Assembly: GCA_001735895.1 (NCBI GenBank)
Contig: DS021198.1
Coordinates: forward strand, 39,007 to 83,193
DNA length: 44,187 bases
Direction of reading: 5' to 3'
Origin: Olavius algarvensis Gamma 3 endosymbiont
Lineage (GTDB): Bacteria > Pseudomonadota > Gammaproteobacteria > GCA-001735895
The notes under the pieces are model-generated. The model ran no database searches. It was not told where the DNA came from and saw only the letters and a list, made by a program, of their open reading frames with translations. Below, piece by piece: positions 17,798-26,125 of the stretch. A program made the position numbers and the translations under genes. How positions within the stretch are numbered: position 1 is the stretch's first letter; each line of letters opens with the position of its first letter.

Positions 17798-18052
17798 ATG
17801 AACATCAACATCGAGTTTTATGCCTCGTTGATGAAATATCTGCCACCCGGCAAGAGTCGTTTCAGACGCGAGGTTAAGGTTGACGACGGCATTACGCTTA
17901 GCCGCCTGATCGAGCAGTACAACATCGCCGAAGATCAAGCGCACCTGGTGCTGGTCAACGGGCTGTTCGTCAATTGCGGGGCGGATCGCGACAATCGCGC
18001 ATTGGTCGAAGGCGACGTGGTTTCGATCTGGCCGCCGGTCGCGGGCGGTTGA
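17798..18052 (+). CDS. MoaD/ThiS-like sulfur-carrier protein of the aor operon
   Basis: The 84-residue ubiquitin-fold protein starts MNINIEFYASLMKYLPPG and ends in PPVAGG, so it should be activated at its C-terminal glycine by an E1-like enzyme, one of which is encoded two genes on. It begins 6 bases after aorC. It is a second MoaD-like protein besides the one at 12212. MoaD/ThiS-like genes are known in bacterial aor operons and are thought to help make or mature the tungsten pterin cofactor; the exact step here is inference. Confidence 0.85.
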   Translation: MNINIEFYASLMKYLPPGKSRFRREVKVDDGITLSRLIEQYNIAEDQAHLVLVNGLFVNCGADRDNRALVEGDVVSIWPPVAGG

Positions 18053-18070
18053 TCCGGGCCCGCGCCCACT

Positions 18071-18400
18071 ATGAAGGCAGACAGCAATCCAAAATCAACC
18101 CTCGTCGAATATGAAATGGGTTACGGCGCCGATGAATTTGGCAAGGTTTTGCTGGGACCTTTCAGCGGTGACCGCAGCGACTTCGATGCAGCCGAAATCG
18201 GGCGCCATCACTGGCGGGTCTCGCGCGCGGCGAGCGCCTTCGAACTCGAAATCAAGGCCGTAGAAATGCCGCCCCGTAAACTGGGCTTGTTCAGGCTGCC
18301 GGTGCTCGACGTGAAGTTCGATTTCGGCAGTACCGAAACTTCGCTGCGCGACGATTTCTTGCACCGCTTTCATCAGTATTTCCACAAGGGCGGCGGATGA
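18071..18400 (+). CDS. Conserved-position hypothetical protein of the aor operon with Gly-Gly-Gly C-terminus
   Basis: This 109-residue soluble protein sits between the MoaD-like and E1-like genes, 18 bases after the former and overlapping the latter by ATGA. Features are an aromatic/acidic start (EYEMGYGADEFGKVLLGPF), a central HHWRVSRAASAFELEIKAVEM, a basic proline patch (MPPRKLGLFRLPVLDV) and the tail YFHKGGG. I do not recognise a family. Tight coupling implies a role in AOR maturation or activity. The three terminal glycines next to an E1-like gene raise the possibility that it, too, is a substrate of that enzyme. Confidence 0.75.
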   Translation: MKADSNPKSTLVEYEMGYGADEFGKVLLGPFSGDRSDFDAAEIGRHHWRVSRAASAFELEIKAVEMPPRKLGLFRLPVLDVKFDFGSTETSLRDDFLHRFHQYFHKGGG

Positions 18401-19140
18401 AGCCGGCACAAAAAGACCGCTTTGCGCGCCATATCCGCTTGCCTCAAATCGGTGAAAAGGGCCAGCAGGCGATTCTCGACGCCAGCGCGCTGATCGTCGG
18501 CGTCGGCGGACTCGGGTCCCCGGCAGCGATGTATCTGGCTGCCGCCGGCATCGGCAAGCTGGTCTTAAGCGATTACGATATCGTCGAAACCTCGAACCTG
18601 CAGCGCCAGATTATTCATCGCAACGACGCGGTCGGTGAAAACAAGGTCGAATCGGGGCGGCAAACCCTCAAGGCGCTGAGTCCGGACTGTGAAGTCGGGG
18701 TAATCGGCTATCAGATGGAAGCCGACGAGTTGCGGCAGGTCGTCGATTCGGTCGATATCGTGCTCGACTGCAGCGACAATTACCCGACCCGGTTTGACGT
18801 AAACCGGAGCTGCGTCGAAACCGGCACCACGCTGGTAACCGGCGCCGCGATCCGGCTCGAAGGGCAAATCATGAATTATCAGCCGGCCGCCGACAGCGCC
18901 TGCTACCAGTGTCTTTATACGCATGCCTACGGCGCCGAGGAATCCTGTGAACTGGAAGGTGTGCTGGGGCCGGTAGTCGGCGTCATCGGCACGCTGCAGG
19001 CGTTGCAGGCCTTGTTGATTCTGGCCGGGCGCGGCGATGCACTGGTGAATCGCCTGTTGTTATTCGATGCCTACGCGATGGAATGGCGCGCGGTGACCTT
19101 ACCGAAAAATCCCGATTGCCCTGCTTGCGGCAAAGCTTGA
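18397..19140 (+). CDS. HesA/MoeB/ThiF family adenylyltransferase (E1-like)
   Basis: The 247-residue enzyme has the nucleotide-binding motif GVGGLGSPAAMYLAAAGIG, the DYDIVETSNLQRQI segment with its catalytic Arg, and LDCSDNYPTRFDVN. Zinc cysteines lie in ACYQC and CPAC. By family it adenylates the C-terminal glycine of a MoaD/ThiS-like protein using ATP. The operon partner at 17798 (PPVAGG tail) is the obvious substrate, making this a dedicated activation pair for AOR cofactor synthesis. It overlaps the upstream 109-residue gene by 4 bases. Whether it also serves the moaD product at 12212 is open. Confidence 0.92.
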   Translation: MKPAQKDRFARHIRLPQIGEKGQQAILDASALIVGVGGLGSPAAMYLAAAGIGKLVLSDYDIVETSNLQRQIIHRNDAVGENKVESGRQTLKALSPDCEVGVIGYQMEADELRQVVDSVDIVLDCSDNYPTRFDVNRSCVETGTTLVTGAAIRLEGQIMNYQPAADSACYQCLYTHAYGAEESCELEGVLGPVVGVIGTLQALQALLILAGRGDALVNRLLLFDAYAMEWRAVTLPKNPDCPACGKA

Positions 19141-19170
19141 CATCCGGCTGCCGCGGGCTGGCTCAACGCT

Positions 19171-19199
19171 GATCCGGGAAGCGGATCGCTGCTTTATTT
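19171..19199 (+). terminator. Probable terminator of the aor operon
   Basis: GATCCG (19171-19176), loop GGAAG, CGGATC (19182-19187), then GCTGCTTTATTTC. A perfect 6-bp stem followed by a T-rich tract, 31 bases past the last aor-operon stop, fits intrinsic termination. The tract runs into the end of the convergent DUF4124 gene. Confidence 0.45.
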
Positions 19200-19682
19200 C
19201 GGGTGTGGAAAATAACCCAGGCTGGTGCGTTCGGCCGGTTGGTTTCGATGGCCGGCGCTGCGCAAGCGGTGTTTCAACGGCCGCGCCGAGCGGTAATAAC
19301 CGAATTTACGGTGCGCGGGCCCCCTCCGGCCAACCCGATAACGCTTAGCGGCCGGTCTGTCGACATAGACGACCCGGGGGTCGGGGCGGGCTTTTGCCGC
19401 TTCCAGCCGGGCTTTTTCCAGTTCGACCCGATCGCGCCGCCAGCGCTCGCGCTGCAGGCGCTGCCATTGGTTCGCAATCGAATGGAAGCCTTCTTCCCGG
19501 GTAGTGTTTTTTGTCGCGGTCAGGTCGATACGGGTTACCGGCGTGCTGGCGGCGGGCGCCGTATCGGAGTAATGGGTAAGACCGTCCGCGTCGACCCATT
19601 TATGCGCCACGGCGGCGTGGCCCGGCGTTAATGCGGCCGCAATCAGGCTCGCGCCCAAGATGAGTTTGCAGGCAAGTGACAT
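19194..19682 (-). CDS. DUF4124 domain-containing exported protein
   Basis: The 162-residue product has a signal peptide ending near GHAAVA, followed by the DUF4124 signature HKWVDADGLTHYSDTAP. The middle is strongly basic and helical (QRLQRERWRRDRVELEKARL) and the C-terminus is Arg/Tyr/His-rich. DUF4124 is a small envelope domain of unknown function widespread in gammaproteobacteria. It converges on the aor operon and shares no obvious function with it. Confidence 0.82.
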   Translation of the reverse strand: MSLACKLILGASLIAAALTPGHAAVAHKWVDADGLTHYSDTAPAASTPVTRIDLTATKNTTREEGFHSIANQWQRLQRERWRRDRVELEKARLEAAKARPDPRVVYVDRPAAKRYRVGRRGPAHRKFGYYRSARPLKHRLRSAGHRNQPAERTSLGYFPHPK

Positions 19683-19993
19683 AAAATATCCGACCGAGCC
19701 AAAAACCGATAGTTCGGGTGTTTTGCGCCGATTTTTACGACTAACGCACAGTTTTTTGTCCCATTTTAGGCAAGAATTATCATTTTCAAGCTGCTAGTAT
19801 GGCGCAAAAGGAAGTATCAACTTGCGCATTCTTATGCAGTCCGTATCGACGGTTTCTGGATATTCGGCGCCTGGTCAGTCCGCTAAATCATGGGAATCGG
19901 CTCAATTTCCGCGGTCGCGGCGTCCCGGAACCGAGTGTTGATATGATTATGAACCGGCTCCTAGAACAACACTAAACGAAGCTGGAGGTATTT
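19683..19993. other. Divergent intergenic region (about 310 bases)
   Basis: This holds the promoters of the DUF4124 gene (minus) and the TPR-barrel gene (plus); a strong GGAGG ribosome binding site (19984-19988) belongs to the latter. No clean -35/-10 pair stands out. A 58-codon frame from 19799 to 19975 has no ribosome binding site and an Arg-rich random-looking product, so it was not called. Confidence 0.5.
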
Positions 19994-21313
19994 ATGAAAA
20001 GGATTGTGGGCACCACTATTCTGCTTCTTGCCGCGCTGCTCAGCCAGATGGCCGCGGCGGCGTCGGTGCTGGAGCAGGCTAATCAATTGGTAAGCGAAGG
20101 CAAGTATATCGAAGCCTTCGACCTGCTCGAACCGCTCGAATTCGATATGTCGGGTGACGAAACCTACGATCTGCTATTCGGTTTCGTGGCGCTCGAGGCC
20201 GGCCACATCAGTCTGTCCACGTTGGCGCTGGAACGCGTGCTGGCGGTGAATCCCGATAACAACACGGCGCGCTTTCATCTGGCGCGTGCCTATTTCGTGC
20301 TCAGCGATTTCGACGGTGCGCGGCGCGAATTCGAAATGCTGCTGTCGATGAATCCGACCACCGGGATTCGCGAAACCGTGGGTCAGTATCTCGATGCGAT
20401 CGCCGCCCGCGAACCCGGCGCGAAAACCGTCACTTCGGGTTATGTCGCCCTGGCGCTGGGTTCGGACTCCAACGTTACCGGCGGTGTCTCGGAAAACCCG
20501 CTGTCCACGCCCGCTACCGGTCTTTATGACTTCCCCGAATCCGGGGTGGAAGACGACGACGAGTACAGCGACCTGAGCGCAGGATTCGATCTGGTGCATC
20601 GTTACAGCGATATCAACAGCCTCTATGTCGGCGGCGATCTGTACAACCGCGCCCATCAGGACCGCGATGACCTCGACTATTTGCTGGTTAACTTGCGCGG
20701 CGGCTACCAGCGCAGCTCCGGCAATCAAGTTTATCGCGCGGGGCTTGCCGCGGGTTACTTGAAGCTGGACGACGATCCTTACCAGGACAGCGCCGCGCTC
20801 GAACTGGAGTGGCGCAATACCATCGCCCAGCGCACCCAGATCGGCGCCGTGCTGACACATACCCAGTATCGCCACGACGACGATGAGGACGAAGTTTCGG
20901 ATTACGACGACCTCGGCATCAGCCTCAGTTATTTGCGCGTGCTGGGCGAGCATGGCGACAAGATAGTGAGCGTCGCGCTCGATTTCGGCCATGAAGACGA
21001 CCTTAACGAGCGCGACGACGGCAACCAGGATTATGTCGAGATCAGCGTTACCGGGCAGATGCAGCTTAACAACAAGAGTAGCGGGTTTTTACTGCTCTCC
21101 TACGCTGAAAACGAATATGACGACATTAATACGTTGTTTGCGAAAGAGAGAAGTGATTCACAGATTTCGCTCGTAGCAGGGGTAGTATTTGATCTGAGTA
21201 AATCGGTTTCGATCAGAGCAACTGCGGTTTTATCGGAAACCCGATCAAATTTGTCCCTGTTTGACACGTCGAGGGAAGATATTTCAATATCGCTGAGAAA
21301 GGACTTTTTATAG
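19994..21313 (+). CDS. TPR plus outer-membrane beta-barrel protein (surface lipoprotein assembly modifier-like)
   Basis: The 439-residue protein has a signal peptide (to about residue 23). TPR-like helices at about 25-140 include YDLLFGFVALEAGH and ARFHLARAYFVLSDFDGA. About 290 residues of alternating beta strands rich in Asp and aromatics follow, ending ISISLRKDFL like a barrel terminus. That arrangement matches Slam/DUF560-like proteins, which help expose proteins on the cell surface. The start is supported by GGAGG 5 bases before the ATG. Two FecR-domain genes follow on the same strand and may encode its clients or partners. The Slam assignment is by architecture, not a confident family match. 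Confidence 0.7.
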   Translation: MKRIVGTTILLLAALLSQMAAAASVLEQANQLVSEGKYIEAFDLLEPLEFDMSGDETYDLLFGFVALEAGHISLSTLALERVLAVNPDNNTARFHLARAYFVLSDFDGARREFEMLLSMNPTTGIRETVGQYLDAIAAREPGAKTVTSGYVALALGSDSNVTGGVSENPLSTPATGLYDFPESGVEDDDEYSDLSAGFDLVHRYSDINSLYVGGDLYNRAHQDRDDLDYLLVNLRGGYQRSSGNQVYRAGLAAGYLKLDDDPYQDSAALELEWRNTIAQRTQIGAVLTHTQYRHDDDEDEVSDYDDLGISLSYLRVLGEHGDKIVSVALDFGHEDDLNERDDGNQDYVEISVTGQMQLNNKSSGFLLLSYAENEYDDINTLFAKERSDSQISLVAGVVFDLSKSVSIRATAVLSETRSNLSLFDTSREDISISLRKDFL

Positions 21314-21342
21314 TTGCTCAACATTAAGACATGGAGTGAAAC

Positions 21343-22575
21343 ATGAACAGTAAACCTAAGATCGGTTGCAGGCTGGCAATCGCCTGCCTGGCTGCGCTTT
21401 TTTCGGCGGGCGCGTTAGCGGCCAACAACCTGCCGCGACTGCAGTTCGGGATCGGCGACGTCAAGGCCGTATCGCCCGCCGGCAAAATCAGAAAATTAAT
21501 CAAGGGTGATGTCTTGTTGCCGGGCGAAAAAATGGTAACCGGACACGGGGCCATGGCGCAGCTGCGAATTTTCGAGCAGGGAGTCGTGGTACTAAAGGAC
21601 AGAGGCCAGCTCGAACTGAATCCTGCGGTCGACGGTAAATTCTCCGTTTCCCTCGATCAGGGACTGCTGCGTACCGTGACCAAGTTGGGCCATCGACGCG
21701 GCAAGATCGACGTGGCCACGTCGGCCGCTGAAATAGTGGTGCAGTCGGGTGATGTGCTAACCGGTGTCGGCGTCGAAAAATCGGCGCGCGCGACTACCCA
21801 TAATCATGTGCTCGACGGGAAGGTAACGGTTAAGACCAGCGCCGGCGAACGCGATGTCGGTATCGGTAAAACCGTGAAAATCAATCCGCTCGGCGGCGAG
21901 GTCAATGCCGTCGATAGGGCACCGGACGTCATGCAATTAAGCGGGCCGGCTCCGAGCAACCGTATCGGTACCGAATTGAATGGCACAACCCCGGGTAATA
22001 TTCCCACAGCGCCTAAAAGCGGCTTACCCAAGATTGCCGGGTTGGAGCCGAAGACTACCCCGAAGAACCTCGTCCCCAGACCCGGCCGGTTGATTGGATT
22101 GGGAGACAAAAAACCGATCAAGCGCACGGACATACCGCGTAACCGAGGTCCTGAGGTGATATTCGACGGGGTCAGGCCTATCGGCATGAGACCACCTGCA
22201 AGCGCGCCTATTATCGACAAGGAAGCGATCAGCAATATTCCTTTCATAGTGATTCCGGGATCGTTAGGCGGCGGCACCACTGACTTTGTGCCGATTACCC
22301 CTACAAATCCTGTTTTCTCTAAACTTAAGCCGGAAAAGTTTATTGACCTATCCCCTGGATCGTCTGTCATGGGAGAGTCGACCTATACCAGCCCCGAGCT
22401 CCCGAATTTCAGGCTTTTAACTCTCGACTCGGGCAAAGTAGACCCGACCAATTCGAAATATGACCAAGCTCTGGCCGACACGATCAAAAAGACCCGGGTT
22501 AATCCAGGAAAAACCAAGGTAAAGCCGGTTCGGTGCAAAACCTGCGTCAAGGGTTTGACCCTGATCAAGCCGTAA
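21343..22575 (+). CDS. FecR-domain exported protein 1 with long Pro/Lys-rich tail
   Basis: The 410-residue product has a signal peptide (cleavage near AGALA-A, about residue 27) and a FecR-like domain at about 35-190. That domain is marked by GDVKAVSPAGKIRKLIKGDV, a LLPGEKMVTGHGAMAQLRIF segment and the ELNPAVDGKF strand. The rest is low-complexity, rich in Pro, Gly, Lys and Thr, and probably disordered (for example NRGPEVIFDGVRPIGMRPP). It ends with a CKTC pair near the C-terminus. It lies 29 bases after the TPR-barrel gene with GGAG before the ATG. Such FecR domains occur in many exported proteins unrelated to iron signalling; the role here is unknown. Confidence 0.75.
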   Translation: MNSKPKIGCRLAIACLAALFSAGALAANNLPRLQFGIGDVKAVSPAGKIRKLIKGDVLLPGEKMVTGHGAMAQLRIFEQGVVVLKDRGQLELNPAVDGKFSVSLDQGLLRTVTKLGHRRGKIDVATSAAEIVVQSGDVLTGVGVEKSARATTHNHVLDGKVTVKTSAGERDVGIGKTVKINPLGGEVNAVDRAPDVMQLSGPAPSNRIGTELNGTTPGNIPTAPKSGLPKIAGLEPKTTPKNLVPRPGRLIGLGDKKPIKRTDIPRNRGPEVIFDGVRPIGMRPPASAPIIDKEAISNIPFIVIPGSLGGGTTDFVPITPTNPVFSKLKPEKFIDLSPGSSVMGESTYTSPELPNFRLLTLDSGKVDPTNSKYDQALADTIKKTRVNPGKTKVKPVRCKTCVKGLTLIKP

Positions 22576-22608
22576 TTTTCGGTCACCGCAGTCATAGGGA
22601 TTTCCGCA

Positions 22609-23862
22609 ATGTACTTTATGGATAAAGACAATCAACATCAGTGCCATCGGCCCATCGGGCCGATGCTCGCCTGCCTACTCGCTTTGAGTCTGCTGGCGAC
22701 CCCGTTGCAGGCGCAGCAGGCGGCCGCCAAGGTCCAGTTCGCGGTCGGCGAGGTGAGCGCGCAATCGGCCGACGGTAAGCTGCGGCGGCTCAAGAAGGGC
22801 GACCGAATCTACCCGGGCGACACGATCAAGACCGGCGAGCGCGGCTCGGCGCAATTGATTTATCGCGATCGCAGCCGCATGGCGGTGCGCGTCAATACCG
22901 AGTTCAAGATCAATAAGTATCAATACGACGACCAGGATAAAAAGGGCGCGGTTTCGTTTTTTTCGTTGCTGCGCGGCGCGCTGCGTTCGGTTTCAGGTTT
23001 GATCGGCAGTTCCAATCCGCAAAATGTAACCATCGATACGCCGTTGGCGACCATCGGTATCCGCGGCACCGATCACGAAGTAGTGCACATCGCGCCGACA
23101 TCGGGCGGCGCCAACCCGATTGCCAGGGTCGGCACCTACAACAAGGTCTATAAAGGCGGCACCATTATGAAAACGGTGCGCGGCAATCTCAAGCTCGACC
23201 TGCACCAGGTCGGATATGTCGGTGGCGTGCAGGGCAAAGCCATCAAACCGGTTAGGCTCGAAAGGTTGCCCGCGGCGATCAAGCGACAATTGATCAACAA
23301 GATACCAATGAAGGCTAAGACCCTGCCGCAACGCGACGATAAAGCCCCGGCTGGCGGCGAACAGCCGAAAAAGTCGAGCGGAAAATCGAACGCTACCACC
23401 GGCAAAAGCGGCGGCGCGATTGAACGGACCGTTCCCGCCGCCGGCGCCGCGCGCAAGGGCGAGTCATCGCTGCAGCCGGTCGTGCCGAATGTCAGTAAAG
23501 TGCCGGCCGGACCGGTACCGGTGCCGATACCTTATCCGAATACGGGGAAGTCGACGCCAGCCAAAGGTGTCAAGGGAGCTACGCGCAAGGAATTGCCGCA
23601 GCCGCTAAAAAAAACGCCAAGCTTTAAACCGGAGAGTAACTTGCCGGAGGGGGTCTTAGTACCGAAAACGAGGGTTCCGATAACAACTCCCGCGGCGCCC
23701 AAGATATCGATACCGAACTCGAAAGCGCCCAAAGCAACGATTCCGGTCACCGTGGCGCCCAAGGCAAAGATTCCCATAGTAAAGCCCGAGGTGATGAATC
23801 ATATGACGGGTGCGCCCGGGGCAAAGATACCTCCGACCGTGGCACCCCAAAAAAAGCCTTGA
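22609..23862 (+). CDS. FecR-domain exported protein 2 with Pro-rich repeat tail
   Basis: The 417-residue product has a signal peptide (ending TPLQAQQ, about residue 36). The FecR domain is more canonical than in the preceding gene: VGEVSAQSADGKLRRLKKGD, YPGDTIKTGERGSAQLIY, and the hallmark TIDTPLATIGIRGTDHEV at about 140-157. The C-terminal half is disordered and ends in degenerate repeats of the APKxxIP type (roughly 23690-23850). It lies 33 bases after its paralogue. A tandem pair behind a TPR-barrel protein suggests a joint envelope function. Confidence 0.8.
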   Translation: MYFMDKDNQHQCHRPIGPMLACLLALSLLATPLQAQQAAAKVQFAVGEVSAQSADGKLRRLKKGDRIYPGDTIKTGERGSAQLIYRDRSRMAVRVNTEFKINKYQYDDQDKKGAVSFFSLLRGALRSVSGLIGSSNPQNVTIDTPLATIGIRGTDHEVVHIAPTSGGANPIARVGTYNKVYKGGTIMKTVRGNLKLDLHQVGYVGGVQGKAIKPVRLERLPAAIKRQLINKIPMKAKTLPQRDDKAPAGGEQPKKSSGKSNATTGKSGGAIERTVPAAGAARKGESSLQPVVPNVSKVPAGPVPVPIPYPNTGKSTPAKGVKGATRKELPQPLKKTPSFKPESNLPEGVLVPKTRVPITTPAAPKISIPNSKAPKATIPVTVAPKAKIPIVKPEVMNHMTGAPGAKIPPTVAPQKKP

Positions 23863-23869
23863 TAGCCCG

Positions 23870-24409
23870 TCAGCCGATGGGTTTCTGACTATCCCGTAAA
23901 AATTCTTCACAGATAAAGATTGCGATTGCTTCGGCGTCGTTGAGATCGAGCAGCGGAATGTCGATACCGTCCGGCGGAGCGTGATCGCAAGCCAGCGCAA
24001 TGATCGACTCGTCTCCGGGGTACGGATAGGGTTTGCCCAGTGCGGCCCGATGCAGTTCGATCTTGGGGAAAGGAATATCCTTGTAACCTTCGACCAGAAT
24101 CATATCGACGCGCGCGGTATCGAGCGCAGCGACGATTTGTTGCAGCTCGGGTTCGTCTTCGGGGGCCGCGAATTCGGAAATCACCGCCATGCGCGTCGTG
24201 GTGCATATCACCGTCTGGTCGGCGCCGGCTTTACGCAGTTCGTAGCTATCCTTGCCCGGAAAATCGAGGTCGAAGTGATGATGCGCGTGTTTGATCACCG
24301 AGACCCGCAGGCAGCGCGCCTTGAGCGCCGGGATTAGCTGGCGTAACAGGGTTGTCTTGCCGGTGCCGCTCCAGGCACTGAAACCGAGGACTGGAATCGA
24401 TGAATTCAT
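23870..24409 (-). CDS. mobB: MobB, molybdopterin-guanine dinucleotide biosynthesis adaptor
   Basis: The 179-residue P-loop protein starts with VLGFSAWSGTGKTTLLRQLI (Walker A) and continues with SVIKHAHHHFDLDFPGKDS, which is diagnostic of MobB. It helps MobA attach GMP to molybdopterin, giving the bis-MGD cofactor used by formate dehydrogenase. Its ATG overlaps the mobA stop by 4 bases (ATGA), and GGCGGAGAT in the end of mobA acts as its ribosome binding site. It converges with the second FecR gene, only 7 bases away. Confidence 0.92.
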   Translation of the reverse strand: MNSSIPVLGFSAWSGTGKTTLLRQLIPALKARCLRVSVIKHAHHHFDLDFPGKDSYELRKAGADQTVICTTTRMAVISEFAAPEDEPELQQIVAALDTARVDMILVEGYKDIPFPKIELHRAALGKPYPYPGDESIIALACDHAPPDGIDIPLLDLNDAEAIAIFICEEFLRDSQKPIG

Positions 24410-24999
24410 ATCTCCGCCTGCAGCGCTTGCCGATCCGAGGGTGTGTTGATATTGCGGAACATGTCGACGCAGTCGGAAAAATCGCTGCGTGCGTAATCGT
24501 TTAATGCGTACCAGCGATCGATCTTACGTTCGCCGCGGTCGAGGAATCGATCCAGGCTGCCGCGCAGATCGACCCTGACCAAGGCATGCACCGGTTGCAG
24601 TCGTTGACCGTCGTAAGCGACACAGATCGGCGCGCCGGACTGTCGCTGAGCGGCGATAAAACGTTCGACGTAATCGGCGGCAACTACCGGTCCGTCGCAA
24701 GGCAGGGTGAGGATATAATCGGTTGCTACCGATTCCATGGCGCTGGCGAAGCCTGCCAGGGGGCCTTGATAGTCGGCCAGCCGGTCTTGAATCACCGGCA
24801 AACCGAAAGCCCGGTACCGGTCCAGATTTCGATTGGCGTTGATGACGGTGGCGACCGACTGCCGCGCGAGTTCCGCGATCAACTGTTCGATCAGCGGCGC
24901 GCCGTTGAATTCCAGTAGCCCCTTGTCCTGGCCGCCCATGCGGCGACCCTGACCGCCGGCGAGGATAACCGCGGTGATGTCTTCGGTCGAGATACTCAT
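24406..24999 (-). CDS. mobA: MobA, molybdenum cofactor guanylyltransferase
   Basis: The 197-residue enzyme begins AVILAGGQGRRMGGQDKGLL (about 10-29), the GTP-binding and catalytic signature. Further blocks are VIQDRLADYQGPLAGFASA and LTLPCDGPVV, followed by QPVHALV. It transfers GMP from GTP to Mo-molybdopterin. Its product is needed by the bis-MGD formate dehydrogenase at 36915 but not by the AOR-type tungsten enzyme, whose pterins are not guanylated. It is the first gene of the mobA-mobB pair. Confidence 0.94.
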   Translation of the reverse strand: MSISTEDITAVILAGGQGRRMGGQDKGLLEFNGAPLIEQLIAELARQSVATVINANRNLDRYRAFGLPVIQDRLADYQGPLAGFASAMESVATDYILTLPCDGPVVAADYVERFIAAQRQSGAPICVAYDGQRLQPVHALVRVDLRGSLDRFLDRGERKIDRWYALNDYARSDFSDCVDMFRNINTPSDRQALQAEI

Positions 25000-25230
25000 A
25001 TGGTTCGTTCTAGCCGCAGCGAGTGCGCTTCAGGCGCGCTCGGCGGCCGGGCTGCAGGCGAAGGATATCCTCCGGCTCGGCCCACGCCGAAAGTCGGTAC
25101 CGAGTGTCGGTCTGAAAACGGTAACGCCGCCATGGCGGCTAATGGGTTGCTCAGCATCGGGTTAGTTTCTGCGGATAAAAGCTCGAGTAGCGCAGTTTAT
25201 CAACTTGCGGCGGGGCGCGTCGAATATTCA
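25000..25230. other. Intergenic leader region of mobA and the DUF6494 gene
   Basis: About 230 GC-rich bases between divergent genes. Short open frames here have no ribosome binding site or family resemblance. Several short GC-rich inverted repeats occur on the mobA leader side, but no known riboswitch consensus was recognised. Confidence 0.35.
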
Positions 25231-25259
25231 TTGGGGCCTAGGCGCAAAACAGGTAAAAT
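25231..25259 (+). promoter_or_regulatory. Candidate sigma-70 promoter for DUF6494-moaB
   Basis: TTGGGG (25231-25236), a 17-base spacer, and TAAAAT (25254-25259) lie about 40 bases before the start codon of the DUF6494 gene. Spacing is ideal and both boxes are close to consensus. Confidence 0.45.
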
Positions 25260-25297
25260 AATCGCCTGAAATCATTATCATCATCGAAGAGGCAATA

Positions 25298-25498
25298 ATG
25301 GACGAGGAAGCGCTGAACATGTCAATCCGCAAGTTCTTGAAAAAAGTGGGCATCACTTCGCAACGCGAAATCGAACGCGCCGTCGACCTCGCCAATGGCG
25401 CGGGCCGGCTGGACGGCAACCCGGTGCGGGTCAAGATGACGCTCGAATGCGATTTGATCGACGATGCCCTGTCGATCGAAGACGAAATCAGGTATTGA
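25298..25498 (+). CDS. DUF6494 family small protein
   Basis: The 66-residue protein contains MSIRKFLKKVGITSQREIE, the hallmark of DUF6494, followed by a short strand-rich half (VRVKMTLECDLIDDALSIED). GAGG before the ATG supports the start. The family is small, cytoplasmic and of unknown function. It lies 5 bases before moaB and is very probably cotranscribed with it. Confidence 0.85.
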   Translation: MDEEALNMSIRKFLKKVGITSQREIERAVDLANGAGRLDGNPVRVKMTLECDLIDDALSIEDEIRY

Positions 25499-25503
25499 AT
25501 CGA

Positions 25504-26025
25504 ATGAGCGCGGCACGCGAGTTTATCCCGCTCGATATCGCGGTGCTGACGGTGTCGGACAGCCGCGACGAATCCAGCGACAAGTCGGGCCCGTTGCTGG
25601 TCAGGTATCTTACCGAGGCGGGACACCGGCTGGCCGAGAAAACCATCGTGCCGGACGATAAGTACCGCATTCGCGAGGTAATCTCGCGCTGGATAGTCGA
25701 CGAAGGCCTGCAGGTGGTGATCACCACCGGCGGCACCGGGGTTACCGGCCGTGACGGCACGCCGGAAGCGGTGGAGCCGTTGCTGGATAAGCTGATCGGC
25801 GGATTCGGCGAAACCTTCCGTAGCCTGTCTTACCAGACGATCGGCACTTCGACGCTGCAGTCGCGCGCGCTCGCGGGCGTTGCCAATGGCACCTATTTGT
25901 TTTGCCTGCCGGGTTCCTCCGGCGCCTGCAAGGATGCCTGGACGCAGTTGATCGAAAGCCAGCTCGACTACCGCACGCGGCCCTGTAACCTGGTTGAGTT
26001 GATGCCGCGGTTGCGCGAAAAATAA
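25504..26025 (+). CDS. moaB: MoaB, molybdopterin adenylyltransferase family
   Basis: The 173-residue protein has the family blocks VLTVSDSRDESSDKSG, PDDKYRIREVI, TTGGTGVTGRDGTPEAV and CLPGSSGACKDAW. The MoaB/Mog fold adenylates molybdopterin before metal insertion by MoeA. In organisms using tungsten the MoaB form is usually the active one, which would fit the AOR operon here. The ATG at 25504 lies just after the DUF6494 stop. Confidence 0.93.
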   Translation: MSAAREFIPLDIAVLTVSDSRDESSDKSGPLLVRYLTEAGHRLAEKTIVPDDKYRIREVISRWIVDEGLQVVITTGGTGVTGRDGTPEAVEPLLDKLIGGFGETFRSLSYQTIGTSTLQSRALAGVANGTYLFCLPGSSGACKDAWTQLIESQLDYRTRPCNLVELMPRLREK

Positions 26026-26125
26026 TCCCCGCCCGCCTTCGAGCGCGGGCCTGGAGCCGACCGTGTGTCATTGGTATGCGTTCCCGTCCGATGTGCAGGC
26101 CGAGTCAAACGACAGCCGGCGTCTA

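Noticed and set aside
19799-19975. A 58-codon open frame ending 18 bases before the TPR-barrel gene
   Set aside because: No ribosome binding site, Arg-rich product without recognisable features; fits chance in GC-rich DNA.
25000-25269. Possible small gene upstream of DUF6494 starting at 25000
   Set aside because: No ribosome binding site, no family resemblance, and it overlaps the best promoter candidate.
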